From Penium margaritaceum (Eukaryota > Streptophyta > Zygnematophyceae > Desmidiales > Peniaceae): a stretch of 64,000 nt of DNA. Below are positions 10,678 to 20,299 of the stretch, piece by piece. Both the position numbers and the translations under genes were made by a program. The notes under the pieces were generated by a model. It was not told the origin of the DNA. It worked only from the letters and a program-made list of their open reading frames with translations, and ran no database searches. Each line of letters opens with the position of its first letter. Position 1 is the stretch's first letter. The DNA is taken from NCBI GenBank assembly GCA_023375785.1, contig SZWC01000042.1, positions 532,407 to 596,406 of the forward strand, written 5' to 3'.

Positions 10678-13266
10678 CTCGCATATTCCGTGCCGTTGTC
10701 GCTGTGTACCACGCGGCATCCTCCAAACCGGTAGAAGGTCTTTTCCCGTATGAAGCAAGCCACTTGGACGTAGGACTTGTCAGGGACGACGAGAACCCAT
10801 ACGTACTTGGTGAAGTGGTCCACCGCCGCTGTCCAATATCGCAGACCCTGGGTGCGGCGAGGACGAGGCCCGTGGAAGTTGATGATTACGCGGTCCAAGG
10901 GCTCCCGGATGGGAGAGGGAAAAAAGAGGGGCATATCTTGATGCGTCACCCTCCGGTTCCATTCACAGGGGGCGCAATGTTGCACGACCTCTCGGACCAA
11001 TGCCGCGAGCTCCGGCATGTGCAAGAGCTGGGACAGGCGTGCCTTGAGGGCTTGCACGCCGGTGTGGTGGTGGCGGTGGTACACTTCAATCACCGCCTTT
11101 TGCAGCATGGGCGGGGGCACCCACAACACCTTCGGCGAGGTCCGCCATAGCCGTTCACCCTCCCAGGCGTATTGTTCACAGAGGCGGGTGAGGTCATCCT
11201 TCTTCCTTCAGTCAAACACCACCCCCAGCTCTGCTCCCAGTGCCTCATACACCTTTCGTGCCTCCTCCTTCTGCTGCTGTTTGGCGGTGGCGTGGAGCAC
11301 GATATGCGCTGTCTGCCAAATACGCCAATACTGCGTCTCCATTGGTTCTTGTCGCCCCGTCTTCTTCCCTGACTTCCTTTTCGCCTCTTTCTCCTTTGCT
11401 GGCAGCACTGGTGCCCATCTGTCATCCAGTTAAGCCTTCATCACCTGAAACCGCCTGAGGTTCTCCTCGTCGTAGATGGGAGGTTCACTATCCCAGTTGT
11501 CAGGCGCGAGGAAGAGGCGGAGGGCGCCTACTGCATACCGTTCACCCTCGTCCCACCGGTCCTGGAGCCCTACCTCTGGAGGTTCTCCGTGCCGCCTGCT
11601 CCGCCCTTCACGGACCTTTGTTATCTCCACCTCCGGTTCCCGTGGTACCGTGGCCGCTTCATGTAGCAGCAGCAGGCCTAGTCCCTTTGCGATAGGGTGG
11701 TCCTCATCTTTTTGTGATTACTTGCTGAGCTCCGAGATCACCACTGCCCCCGCCTCCTTTTTAGGTACTTCAGCCACACTTCTAGTACCGGGCCTTGTTC
11801 TGCGGGTAGCCGCAGTGCCGGTGTCTTCTAGAATAGGTCAAAGTTGGGCCGGGACCAGGTCAACTGGTATAGGTACGCTACGAAACACCGTCAGTAGCAG
11901 CTGCGTTGCTCAGGCGACATCCTGCTGTGCCTGTGCCAGTTGTGCAAGGTTGATGCTGGGAATAGTATCTTGCGACTGTCGGCGCGGCTTGCTGCGTTTA
12001 GCCGGAGGCTCGACGGCGAGACTGTCCTCCGCCGCCCGCTTGCCTTTATCTCGTTGACGGGATGTCGGCGTGATTTCGGTGGAGGATTCTAGCTCCCCGG
12101 CGGTTTGCCTCTTGAGTGGAGTGGCCACACGAGTAGCCCCAGTGGCGTGGGATGGGACGGGTTTTTTGCCGGCGGCCGCCGATGCCATGACTCTTCTGGT
12201 TGCCTCACGGAGCTCGGCGTGCTTCGTGCGCATGGTCACAGATAGGAACGGGCGCGGCTCATCCTTTTATTCCCCCCTCCTGGCTGTTGCCACTCCCGTC
12301 TTGATGCGAGCATGACTCTGCGTCTCTCCCGCTCCTTGCTCTGCTACCGGTTCCACTGTCGCTTGGCCTACTGCCGCTCGCTCAGCTGTTGCGGTCAACT
12401 CCTCCTCTACTGCCTTCTCCTTCGTTGCCCCCGCGGTTGCCCCTTCCTCAGCTGCTTGTCCCTGCGCCATTTTTCCTGTCCTCGTCACTCTTGCTTCGGC
12501 GATAGTGGCTATTCCCATTGCTCCGGTGACTTCGGCCGCCACCGCTTCCACTGTTGCTCGTCTGGCAGCTTCCTCATGTTTTTCTGCTTCCTCCTTTTCT
12601 GCCGTTGCCTTCGGGGACACATGCGCGGTCACCACCATTTACGTTTCTGCCTCAAGTTCTTCCACCACACAGTCTGCATTTGCCTCAATGTCCTTCCACC
12701 GCTCCTCGTCTGCCTACTGCCACATCGTCTGCCGCTTACTCCGCATTTGGAAGAGCTCGGGAGGGTTTTGTAGGTTATCCCGAGCCTCTTCTGCCTCCGT
12801 GAGGATGCGGTTCTTCTCCTCCCGGTAGACGTCAACAACCTCACTGGCCCAGTGCCGTAGGGCCTCCTCCTTTAGAGGCTGACCCACCACCTGCAGGGCC
12901 TTGCCCAATTCCTCCGCAACCACGGTCGCAATCCTCTGGCGGACACTTCAGGCACCAACACTTTTCGATGGCCACGTACCAGCCATCATTCCGTCTTTCC
13001 TCTTCCGATAGGTGTGCCAGATCTTTGGCCGCGTGCCGCGTTCCCCATTTGTCGCCGGTAGCACGTAACAAGTAACCCAACCTCCATGCCTTTGCTCCAA
13101 CCTTCTCGCACGGTGCTTTTGCCCTTCCTGCTGGCGTCCGATAGGCATGGTAGATGGTGAGGGCCCGGGCTCACTCCTGGAGCAGGTGCACATAGCGCTG
13201 AGTGGGATCCCTATGTTGATTATGGCAGAACTGGAGCCATCATTCGTGAGTGACATTCACCGCGCG
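10676..13266 (-). mobile_element. Inverted Gypsy fragment (charged region plus integrase)
   Basis: A minus-strand piece of the same Gypsy family. Reading leftward from 13266 it holds the charged region (best seen at 12267-12638 and 11910-12239), the lysine-rich tail (about 11208-11630) and an integrase N-terminus and core (11129-10638) with the HHCC motif (EVYHRHHHTG and HCAPCEW), VIINFHGPRPRR and VVHSDNGTEY. It starts and stops mid-element at both ends, with no LTR. It sits between the integrase and the Cys-rich part of element B, in place of about 1 kb that the copy at 17310-18315 retains. Decayed. Confidence 0.8.
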
Positions 13267-14437
13267 GGTACTTCCTCCTCCTATGGGAGGAGGAGGAAGA
13301 AGAAGAAGAGGAAGAGGAAGAGGCATTGGCTGGAGTGCGGAAGGGACCCCAGGTGGTCTCAGGAGCCACCATGAGACAATGGCAGCAAGGAGGAGAAGTG
13401 GTGGCAGCGGAGCAGGCCAGGAAGGAGAGGGAGAGCAAGATGTGCACACATTGTGGACACGGCTGGGGCCGCAATATGGCAGATTGCAAAAGCTGCCTCT
13501 GCAAGGTGTGTGAAAGATGACTGAAGCAGCCACGGGATGAATCAGGAAAACAGAGCGGCCCTAAGGTTCGTGTGAGTTGTTGCCGGGAAATGGAAGAGCG
13601 GCGCGGAATCCAGAAGGCACCCCGAATGATGAAGGAGGGGGGAAGTGGACTCGGAGGATGACGAGGAGCAAGTGCCTTCCACGGAAAGGACACCCGCTGC
13701 GAAGTTTCCCACCTACTGCAAAGCGGTCGGCGAGGACGGACGTCGTGCTAGATGCGCAAAATTTACCCACGTGGTCTGTCTGGTTACAGGCACCTCATCC
13801 TAGACGGGGCAATGCCATGAGTGTGTGGGCGAGGTCCTCCTGGAGGAAGGCACCTTGCTTGCATACGACAGTGTGACGCTGGCACCAGTCTGCGCAAGGT
13901 ACAGAAAGGGGATGTCGGAGTTCGGCAAAGCGTGTGGAATGTCCAGGGTCATGTGTCACCAGCGGTGTGGGGGACATGACAAGGTGGGTATTTGGACCTG
14001 CCACAACTGCCGGTACTAGTAGCGGAAGAGCAAGTGAAAGTCGGACAACTAGCATCTCTGCAGCAAAGACAACTGCATGGGACTGCTGAGTGGGACGGCC
14101 TACCGCTGTGAACATTGCAGAAATCTGGCTCATGGCTCATGTGTCAAAGAAGTGGGAAGGAGTGAGGAGGGTAAAAAGATATACCAGTGCTCCGGCTGCA
14201 AGAAGTACGAGTGAGCACCCCATTGCTCCTCGTGCAAAAAGCAGGTGACTGCGCCCACCAAGGAGGTGCGGTATGATGGATGCAGAGTCTTTGTCTACGA
14301 CAAGTGCGTGGCGAGTTTCCAGCAAAGAGGGGGAGGAGTGGAGAAGTATTTCCGACCCCTTCCAGGAGCAAGATCATCCACGGCCGCGCAGAAACTTGAG
14401 TTCCTGGCACACTGACAGTCTCTAGGACGGAGTCTTT
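13267..14437 (+). pseudogene. Cys-rich zinc-finger region at Gypsy B 3' end
   Basis: After a purine-rich Gly/Glu/Lys tract (13275-13325), a first finger appears at about 13440-13510 (CTHCGHGWG, then CKSCLCKVC). Further Cys/His pairs are scattered to about 14330, matching the better copy at 23299-24341. The spacing suggests zinc-binding modules of PHD or RING type. The region lies directly upstream of a polypurine tract and LTR, so it is inside the element and not a host gene. Possible roles, such as chromatin targeting or nucleic-acid binding, are inference only. Many breaks. Confidence 0.6.
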
Positions 14438-14458
14438 AGAAAAAGGGGGGTTGGGGGC
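14438..14458 (+). other. Polypurine tract (element B)
   Basis: An A/G-rich run, AGAAAAAGGGGGG followed by TTGGGGG, ends six bases before the LTR start at 14464. An equivalent tract precedes the LTR at 24367. It marks the plus-strand priming site and proves that the Cys-rich region is internal to the element. Confidence 0.75.
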
Positions 14459-14463
14459 ATCAA

Positions 14464-15501
14464 TGTCATGCATGCTCTTGCCACTGCTCCGCGGAGGGGG
14501 ACAATCCGCGGAGATGGAACCTGGGCGAGATGTGAACCGCGCACAGAACGCTGGCTCCCGCGGAAGCGGTTGAGCGTGGAAAGGTGCGGAACCCCATGGT
14601 GGTGAAGAGAAGGTGGGAAGCAACAGCAATGAGACCCGCGGTGAGAAGGGAACAAGGAACGAGCTGCGGGGAAATCACGCAGCCACTAGACAGGGACAAG
14701 CAGGTCAACAGACAAACGGGTGATCAAGTTAGCAACTGCCAATCAGCATGAAACCTGTCGCATCAATCACGGGGGAATCACTGAAGATGCACCACGGGAG
14801 ACAAAGATTCAAGGAAGGACACGAAGACTGCGTGAACGAGCCACGGATGAAGAAGATGATCAGTAAATGATGTGTTTTGTCAGTTTGAGGACAAGACTCG
14901 CGGTGCGTATCTCCACCGCGTGGAGTCCTAGAAAGAAGAGGAAAGGGATGAGACCCACGGCATGGAGACACCATGCGGAGTCCCAAATAGATAAGAACAT
15001 AGGTAGCAATGGCACAAGCGTAGCTTAGTCTTGCTTGCTGTCTTGAGCAATACTCCGCATTCCATGTAATCTGCTCAGTTGATCAAAGACATTTATCCGC
15101 TCTCATCCGTGTTCTCAGTCCACCGCCCCATTGCCCCCCATTGCTCGTGGTGTCCGGTCTGCGGTCTGTGGGACTACGTACGTGAAGAGCCAACAGGCCG
15201 GTGAAGTGAGCTATCGATGGTGTCCCTGTTTGCGCACATCCGCGGAACGTGGATTCCGTGGAGAGGAGCTAGATGCCACGAGGTGGCGGGCTCACGTGTG
15301 GCAACAGAGGGACAGTTGAGTGTCATTCATCGGTGAGGTTCATGCATAGAGGTCTGGACCTGCTATCTGCGGAATTGTCAAGCAGCTCATAATTGTTGTC
15401 TGTGTTCCACTAGAGAGGAAGTGACACTGCACGGTACGCACCCGGCGCGAAACAAGGTCCGCACGGAGAGAATCAAGGGCGTGGCAAAATTGGGGGAATC
15501 A
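14464..15501 (+). repeat. Gypsy LTR, 1038 bp (element B, 3' LTR)
   Basis: Starts TGTCATGCATGC and ends GGGGGAATCA, preceded by a polypurine tract. Immediately outside lies ACATG (15502-15506), within the 20-bp satellite. The LTR matches the minus-strand LTR at 2625-3664, nearly equal in length (1038 versus 1040 bp), at roughly 88-90% by eye. Confidence 0.88.
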
Positions 15502-15972
15502 ACATGACATACACCATAGGCAGATGAGATACACCATAGGCACATACGATACACCATAGGCACATGACATACACCATAGGCGCATGAGATACACGATATG
15601 CGCATGATATATACCATAGGCGCATGAGATACACCATAGGAACATGAGACACACCATAGGCGCATGAGATACACCATAGGTACATGAGATATACCATAGG
15701 AGCATGAGATACACCATAGGCGCATGCGATACACCATAGGTACGTGAGATATACCATAGGTACATGGGATACACCATAAGGGGCCTAAGACACACCATAG
15801 GTGCATGAGATACACTATAGGCACATGAGATACACCATAGGCACATGCGATACACCATAGGTGCATGAGATACACCATAGGCACATGAGATGCACCATAG
15901 GCACGTGAGATACACCATAGGCGCATGAGATACACCATATGCACATGAGATACACCATACGTGCATGCGATA
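15502..15972 (-). repeat. 20-bp minisatellite, reverse orientation
   Basis: About 23 units of ACACCATAGGCACATGAGAT, the reverse complement of the repeat at 3665-3966. It runs from the LTR end to the first unit of the ~190-bp satellite. One unit near 15779 is disturbed (AAGGGGCCTAAG). Long open frames here are trivial results of the repeat. Confidence 0.92.
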
Positions 15973-16764
15973 GAATTGCGCACAATAGCCACACCAAGCC
16001 ACCGGGTTTTCACCTTGTTTATACCTGTAAGGTGATGCATGTTATATGTGTACTGTGATTGGGTACTATGACCGTGACTGACTTGTGTTACGATGCGTAC
16101 AAGTTAATGTCACTTGGTTAACTTTGTGGTCATGGTCAGTTGCACATGCCAACTTTGTCAAGGCATTGCGCACAATTACCACAACATGCCACCAGTTTTT
16201 TACCTTGTTTATACCTGCAAAATCATGCATAATACACGTGCACTGTGACCAGGGACTCTGACCGTGGCTGACTCGTGTTATGATTCGTAGAAGTTATAAC
16301 TACTTGGTTAACTTTGTGTTCATGGTCAGTGGTACATGCAAGATTTGTCAAGGCATTGCGCACTATAGCCATGCCAAGCCACTGGTTTTTTACCTTGTTC
16401 AAACCTGCACGATCATGCCTAGTACATCTGCACTGTGATTGGATACTCTAACCGTAGCTGAATTGTGTTATTATCAATAGAAGTAAAAGTCACTTGGATA
16501 CATTTGTGGTGATGGTCAGTGGCACATGCCAACTTTTTCAAGGCATTGCGCATATTAGCCACAAAAGCCATCAGTATTATACCTTGGTCATACCTGCAAC
16601 GTCATGCATATTACACGTGCACTGTGATTGGACATTATGACTATGGCTGACACGTACTACGGTGCATAGACATTAAAGTCACTTGGTACACTTTGTGGTC
16701 ATGGTCAGTGGCACATGCCAACTTTGTCAAGGCATTGCGCACAATAGCCAAACCAAGCCACCCG
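15973..16764 (+). repeat. ~190-bp satellite, about four tandem units
   Basis: The landmark ATTGCGCACAATAGCC recurs at about 15974, 16165, 16354, 16544 and 16734, giving unit lengths of 189-191 bp. Units share ACCTTGTTTATACCTGCA, a CATGCAT-containing segment and GTGGTCATGGTCAGT, and differ from each other by perhaps 10-20%. The period is close to a nucleosome repeat length. The last unit is cut by Gypsy integrase sequence at about 16765. No coding content. Confidence 0.85.
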
Positions 16765-18020
16765 TCAAGGAGGTGGTGCAACACTGTACCCCATGTGAGC
16801 GGCACCAAAAAATCACGCCGCGGGACATGTCACTCTTCTTACCCTCCTACATCAGCGAAGCCCTGGAGCGGATCGTCATCGACTTCCATGGACCTCGGCG
16901 TCGCCGCGTTCAAGGAGAAAGGTACTGGACTGCTGCGGTGGATCATTTCATGAAGTACACCTGGGTCCGCTCAGTGCCCGACAAGTCCTCTGCCCAGGCT
17001 GCGCGCTTCATACAGGAGGAAATCTTCTACAACTTTGGGGGGTACAGTGTGGTCCACAGTGACAACGACACAGAGCTCACGGGGGCGTTCCGTGAAGATC
17101 TCGCGGAATGGAGCGCGCAGCATGTTCATTCCGGGCGGTACTGCTAGGAGTCTCATGGACAAGTGGAAAGGCTGCACGACATCCTGGAGCGGGCGTTGGT
17201 AATGGCAGAGAGGAGAGACCGGGGGAGGATCGAAAAAGTCAGCACACTTAATCAACACAACACCCGGTCGTGTAACTTTGTTCTCCCCGCACTTCCTCCT
17301 CTTCGGGCAACCTTCGTGCGCATCACTTGGCATGCCACATAAGCCACTGTGCTTGCCCCTTGACCCGGAAGACACACAAGATGGGCGCTCGGAGGAGGAG
17401 CGGGAGGCCGCCAAAGATAGGGAAGTACATGAATGGTTATGGGAGCACTTTCGGAGGACAGACACAATGCGCGCAAAAGCGAGGTTGTGGGGCTCTGTCT
17501 CTGCCTGGCGTGGATGTGACACCGCCAACCGACGGCTCAACCACTGGCCAATTAGGGAGGGGAACCTGGTCTACCTCCGCCCTTTCCCCAGTGCGGGACG
17601 CGAGGCAGTAGAACCACGGAAGGTGTACCGCGTGGCTTGTGTGGACGCTGCGCACGTCTGGTTAGAGGGGCCGGATGGGTTCAGCAACCGCAGCTGCCCA
17701 GCCACCGAATTAGTGCTCTTGCCCCCTTGCCTGGCAGACGCACATTCCCGACACAGGGGGAGAGCTCCCTCCGCTCAAGTAATGCAAAGGGTCAATAGGA
17801 TGGAAGGCGGAAGAGGTGATGGAGCAGTGCGAGGCCCATGTTTTGGAGCAAGAGCAGCAGTGGAGCCAGGAGCCTCGGGAATAGGAGCTAGAGGGCTCCA
17901 ATGTGCAGGAGGTGTCCGCGGGGGCAGTCTGGGCAGGGCAGCAACGCAAGGCGGAAGGACTCAAGGGCCAGCAGCAGGTGCAGCACGAACGACAGGGGCA
18001 GCCAGCATAGCGGCAGGATG
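16765..18020 (+). pseudogene. Gypsy integrase remnant with C-terminal domain (element C)
   Basis: It begins inside the zinc-binding motif (EVVQHCTPCERH), then shows the catalytic-core blocks VIDFHGPRRRR and VVHSDNDTEL, and the block GQVERLHDILERA that carries the glutamate region. The segment 17278-18021 adds a C-terminal part. Residues about 90-150 of that segment (REGNLVYLRPFPS through ELVLLPP) look like the SH3-like DNA-binding domain of Gypsy integrases. A Gly/Ala/Gln-rich tail follows. Decayed, several breaks. Confidence 0.8.
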
Positions 18021-18441
18021 ATAGTGGAGAAGAGATCCCAAAGGTGCCCACCACCATTCCGCGACGGGCCGTGCCCATGAGCCCCCGCCAGATGGCCGCA
18101 TATACAAGCCCCTCCGTGTGTTGTGGGAAAAACCTGCCACCGGAACTGCTGCTGAACGTTGTGTGATGTGTTTGCGGCCAACCAGCACATCAAGAGATGT
18201 TGAAGAGCTGTATCGGTTGGAATCGCACTTGCCTCAAGTGCCTGCATGAGGCCGAGGAGGAGGGAGCGGAGAATAACACTAAGGGGGATGGTGGAGCCGG
18301 CCCATATTTAGGAGGAGGAAGGGCGCGCGGACGATGGGACCCGGAGGAAGAGGAGGAGCAGGAAGAAGAGGAGGAGGAGGAGTAGGCAGGAACGCGACAG
18401 GGACCCCGCACGGCATCCGCGGTCACCATGAGGCGGTGGGA
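18021..18441 (+). pseudogene. Low-complexity link between integrase and Cys-rich part
   Basis: Purine-rich DNA (for example 18340-18384) encoding Gly/Glu/Arg-rich sequence. It corresponds to 13275-13370 of element B, including the shared ACCATGAG motif near 18425. It ends at the Copia insertion point. Confidence 0.55.
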
Positions 18442-18446
18442 GGAGG
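18442..18446. repeat. Target-site duplication, left copy (GGAGG)
   Basis: GGAGG directly before the Copia LTR start TGTTGG. The same five bases directly follow the other LTR end. This fits the 5-bp duplication made by Copia integrases. Confidence 0.9.
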
Positions 18447-19145
18447 TGTTGGCCTGAGGGTGAGTGTGCACCCTGGAGGGTCCCTAGCAATGGCTGGTTC
18501 ACACCACCAACTGTTTTTGGAGAGACTGAAACTGTGGAGGCAACTCGTTCCAATGATGGCAGAAAACTAGTCAGAGAGTTTGGCTACTGTTTTTGCCTCA
18601 ATTGACTGGAATGTACATTTTATCAAGGCTCACAAGCAGTGGAATTTTATAGCCACTGATCTAAGCTTTCCAGAACACCAAAGCATGCCAGATTTGAAGC
18701 TTCCTAGCAGATTCTATTGCTCCTAGAGTGGCCCTTGGTAGGCTGTCCTTTTCCCACCTAGGAAGGCATCCCTTCCCTCCTCTATAAGCTTCTGCCCCTT
18801 CCTAGATTCCTCAGCTTGCTTCTAGTAGGAGGGAAGGTATCCAGAAGACCAAAACACCTCTAGATACCTTGTATGACAAGTCACCCCTTCTAGAAGGTGT
18901 GCCACGTTCCTGGACCCTCACCTGGCCTTCTAGAAACTTAAAGAGGAACTCTAGAGGTTGAGCTAGCTTCCTGGCATCTATTTTCCACCTCCCTTGAGGC
19001 AGGGCAGAATGTCATCTTGTGGGACTTGAACCCGGGCCCCTACCTCTATATGTGGACACCATTAACCACTAAGCCACTAAGGCTTGTCTTTTTGGTGTTC
19101 CTTTTTGGAGTCACTCCTGCCATGGTGAGGAGCATCACTCCAACA
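18447..19145 (-). repeat. Copia 3' LTR, 699 bp
   Basis: Bounded by TGTTGG and CCAACA. It aligns with 22348-23293 with a few percent difference. It contains repeated CTAGA/TTCTAGAAG motifs (for example near 18890 and 18932) and a tRNA-like segment at 19016-19083. Confidence 0.92.
19016..19083 (-). promoter_or_regulatory. tRNA-like segment with Pol III A and B boxes in the LTR
   Basis: In minus-strand sense the segment holds TGGCTTAGTGG (19076-19066), which fits the A-box consensus TRGCNNARYNGG, and GGGTTCAAGTCCC (19033-19021), which fits a B box, 43 nt apart, a normal tRNA spacing. A matching segment lies in the other LTR (A box 23224-23214 with one change, B box 23181-23169). The acceptor and T-stem pairings are poor, so this is tRNA-derived or SINE-like and not a working tRNA. 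It starts about 60 bp into the LTR in element sense. Confidence 0.6.
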
Positions 19146-19158
19146 ATCTCCCCCTTGC
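19146..19158 (-). other. Copia polypurine tract
   Basis: In minus sense, GCAAGGGGGAGAT directly precedes the 3' LTR start TGTTGG. This is the usual position and composition of the plus-strand primer. Confidence 0.8.
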
Positions 19159-19196
19159 GCATCACCCATGGCAGTTGTCCATGCTCAGCCTGCAAC

Positions 19197-20177
19197 TCAA
19201 GAGGCTTGGGAAAGCCCAAGTTCCATACAAGTAGCATCATGCCTGTCCTTGGGTTGTGCCTTTGTCATGGCATCAGCAAGCATGTGCTTTGTACCGCAGT
19301 GCACAAGCACCACATCACCCTTTGCAATGAGGTCTCGTACAAAGTGATGCCGGATCTCTATGTGCTTGGTCCTCCGGCGTAGCACAGGGTTCTTGGTCAG
19401 GCTGATGGCACTCATGTTGTCAACATTGAGTGCTGTTGGCTTCTTTTGCGGCACCCCAATCTCCTTGAGCAATCGCCGCAGCCATAGTGCCTCCTTTGCG
19501 GCTTCGGCGCGCGCTATATACTCCGCCTCAGTGCTGGATAGAGCTACATTGTCTTGCTTCCGGCTTGCCCAAGACACCGCTGGACCACCAAGCACAAAAA
19601 CATAGCCTGATGTTGACTTGCGGTCATCAACGTCACCTGCCCAGTCAGCATCAGAGTAGCCAACCAACTCGAGGGAGTCAGTCCGCGCTCCCCCTCCAAA
19701 CACAAGTTGCAAATGTGTCGTTGCCTTCAAGTAGCGGAGGATTCTCTTCACCGCTTGCCAATGTAGCGGCCCCGGATCAGCAACATAGCGGCTCACTTGT
19801 CCTTCAGCAAAGGCAAGGTCAGGCCGCGTCGCCACCATGGCATACATTATGCTGCCAACTGCGGACTGGTATGGTACTCCAGCCATCTCTGCCTTCTCGT
19901 CCTCCGTGCTCGGGCCCATGCTCGAGCTCAGCTCACATGTAGTTGTCATAGGTGTGCCGATGGGGTTGCACTCCTCCATGTTGTAGCGGCGGAGCACCTC
20001 CTGCACATATCTTTCTTGACCCATCTCCAGCGTGCGTGCTTTGCGGTCCCTCTTGATGGCGATGCCCAGGTAGTACTCAAGCTCGCCCATGTCTGTCATC
20101 TTGAACCGGCCGCCAAGCTGTTGCTTCAGGCTCTTGAGCTCCCCCTCATCCGAAGACACAAGGATGAGGTCATCCAC
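19197..20177 (-). pseudogene. Copia RT (C-terminal) and RNase H part
   Basis: This part starts at the RT catalytic box (DDLILVSSDE), continues with GELEYYLGI and then an RNase H domain: YSDADWAGDVDDRKSTSGY, SSTEAEYIA and the final block HCGTKHMLADAMTK. These are textbook Copia motifs. RNase H would degrade the RNA strand during reverse transcription. The domain is well preserved. It ends about 50 bp before the polypurine tract. Confidence 0.9.
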
Positions 20178-20299
20178 GTAGAGNGCTCTGCGGTTGGTGG
20201 TGATGCCAGGATGTCACCCTCATTCACGTCCTCCGGCGTCTCCCCCTCAAGGAGTGGCATCCACTCCCCCCTCTTGGAGAGACTTGCCTCCTTGTCTTT

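Larger units (their letters stand above)
7850..13266. repeat. Large imperfect inverted repeat, ~2.6 kb arms
   Basis: The plus-strand arm 7850-10449 matches the reverse complement of 10676-13266, with a spacer of about 226 bp. Examples are the segment from CCGCGCGGTGAA at 7851, which pairs with 13266 downward, and the integrase block around 10411-10449, which pairs with 10715-10676. By eye the arms differ by about 10-15%, so they look like two different family copies in opposite orientation and not a recent duplication. Confidence 0.85.

Noticed and set aside
15502-15972. Tyr/Cys-rich repetitive protein (MVYLMCLWCIS pattern)
   Set aside because: It is only a translation of the 20-bp satellite, and three frames look similar.
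19016-19083. Functional tRNA gene
   Set aside because: A and B boxes are good, but the acceptor and T-stem pairing is poor and the segment lies within an LTR.
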